Below are positions 33,903 to 34,143 of a stretch of 34,143 nucleotides of DNA, one piece after another. The position numbers and the translations under genes were made by a program. Every line of letters starts with the position of its first letter. The first letter of the stretch is position 1. The stretch is taken from assembly GCA_029061925.1 (NCBI GenBank), contig JAIDRE010000174.1:1-34143 (forward strand), given 5' to 3'. This DNA comes from Muribaculaceae bacterium (GTDB lineage Bacteria > Bacteroidota > Bacteroidia > Bacteroidales > Muribaculaceae). The notes beneath the pieces were generated by a model, which saw nothing but the letters and a program-made list of their open reading frames with translations, made no database searches and had not been told where the DNA came from.

Positions 33903-34143
33903 TTATTAATCGAGAACAATATTGGTAATGTCAAATTGGAGTATAAAATATTACTCTCTCTTAGTAAGAGATATTGATTTGTTTACAAAATTAGTCAAAA
34001 ATCTGTAAATTAGATACTAATACAAGAGAAAAAATTATAAAAATTACAAAATAGGTTGTTCATTAGTACAATATTTTAATTTTATTATGTTTTAAGTTTA
34101 TATTTAATCGGTGCTATAAGATAAGTGAATATCTCTTACTAAG
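33903..34143. other. AT-rich region upstream of the TonB receptor, with possible -7 promoter element
   Basis: No gene is visible. On the minus strand TAATTTTG (33986-33993) fits TAnnTTTG, but no TTTG lies at the right distance, so any promoter is only half supported. It would give a leader of about 77 bases. The element lies inside the inverted repeat pair at 33960 and 34128, so an inversion of that segment would move it away from the operon. Confidence 0.4.
33960..34143. repeat. Perfect 16-bp inverted repeat pair flanking a 152-base AT-rich segment
   Basis: CTTAGTAAGAGATATT (33960-33975) is the exact reverse complement of AATATCTCTTACTAAG (34128-34143). Each arm also contains a smaller palindrome: CTCTTA-G-TAAGAG at 33958-33970 and CTCTTA-C-TAAG at 34133-34143, cut off by the window end. 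The pair lies directly upstream of the TonB receptor gene. It fits an invertible promoter segment, a pair of operators for a dimeric regulator, or the terminal repeats of a short MITE. No recombinase gene is adjacent in the window apart from the housekeeping-type xerD far away. Confidence 0.8.

Overview
The window reads as a chromosomal segment of a Bacteroidales bacterium, possibly Muribaculaceae-like. The reasons are type IX secretion genes (porU, porV), a SusC-style TonB receptor with an N-terminal carboxypeptidase-regulatory domain, Bacteroidales-type DUF families, near absence of Shine-Dalgarno sequences, and several promoters matching the Bacteroidetes consensus TTTG-N19-21-TAnnTTTG. Everything after about base 2500 is on the minus strand, so transcription runs right to left. 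No rRNA, tRNA, CRISPR array, transposase or phage gene was found.

Left edge (1-2510): the 3' part of a helicase IV-like gene on the plus strand. It is clearly more AT-rich than the rest and carries a nuclease-like insertion and a C-terminal helix-turn-helix-like tail. A short hairpin-bearing spacer separates it from the convergent housekeeping genes.

2511-5439: a tight operon mscL-aroK-alanine dehydrogenase-like gene-rnhA, with about 12-base gaps and a possible promoter before mscL. The dehydrogenase-like protein appears to have lost key catalytic residues.

5461-17160: a close-packed series running from a low-molecular-weight phosphatase gene through GH20 hexosaminidase, topoisomerase IV subunit A, a DUF3316-like barrel, an S41-family lipoprotein protease, a YfhO-family membrane protein and a methyltransferase-like protein to a XerD-type recombinase. 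A promoter at 17129-17160 overlaps the T-tract of an upstream terminator.

17158-24923: an operon namZ-folA-porV-ispF-GNAT-porU behind a near-consensus promoter (24892-24923). PorU and PorV are the type IX sortase and its outer-membrane shuttle. Downstream of porU is a separate promoter followed about 125 bases later by a strong terminator, which is a candidate small RNA or attenuated leader.

24931-25951: an ECF sigma factor gene with its own terminator and promoter. The long AT-rich spacer upstream carries repeated TTGTGTTAC motifs placed around the promoter.

25884-34143: a four-gene operon of TonB-dependent receptor, DUF4876-like lipoprotein, DUF6850-like barrel and a clan CD (gingipain-like) cysteine peptidase with a HEAT-like tail, closed by a terminator. 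A perfect 16-bp inverted repeat lies upstream of the receptor at the window edge. This could be an invertible (phase-variable) segment, a pair of operators or a small MITE-like element. This operon and its upstream repeat are the best candidate for an undescribed system here.
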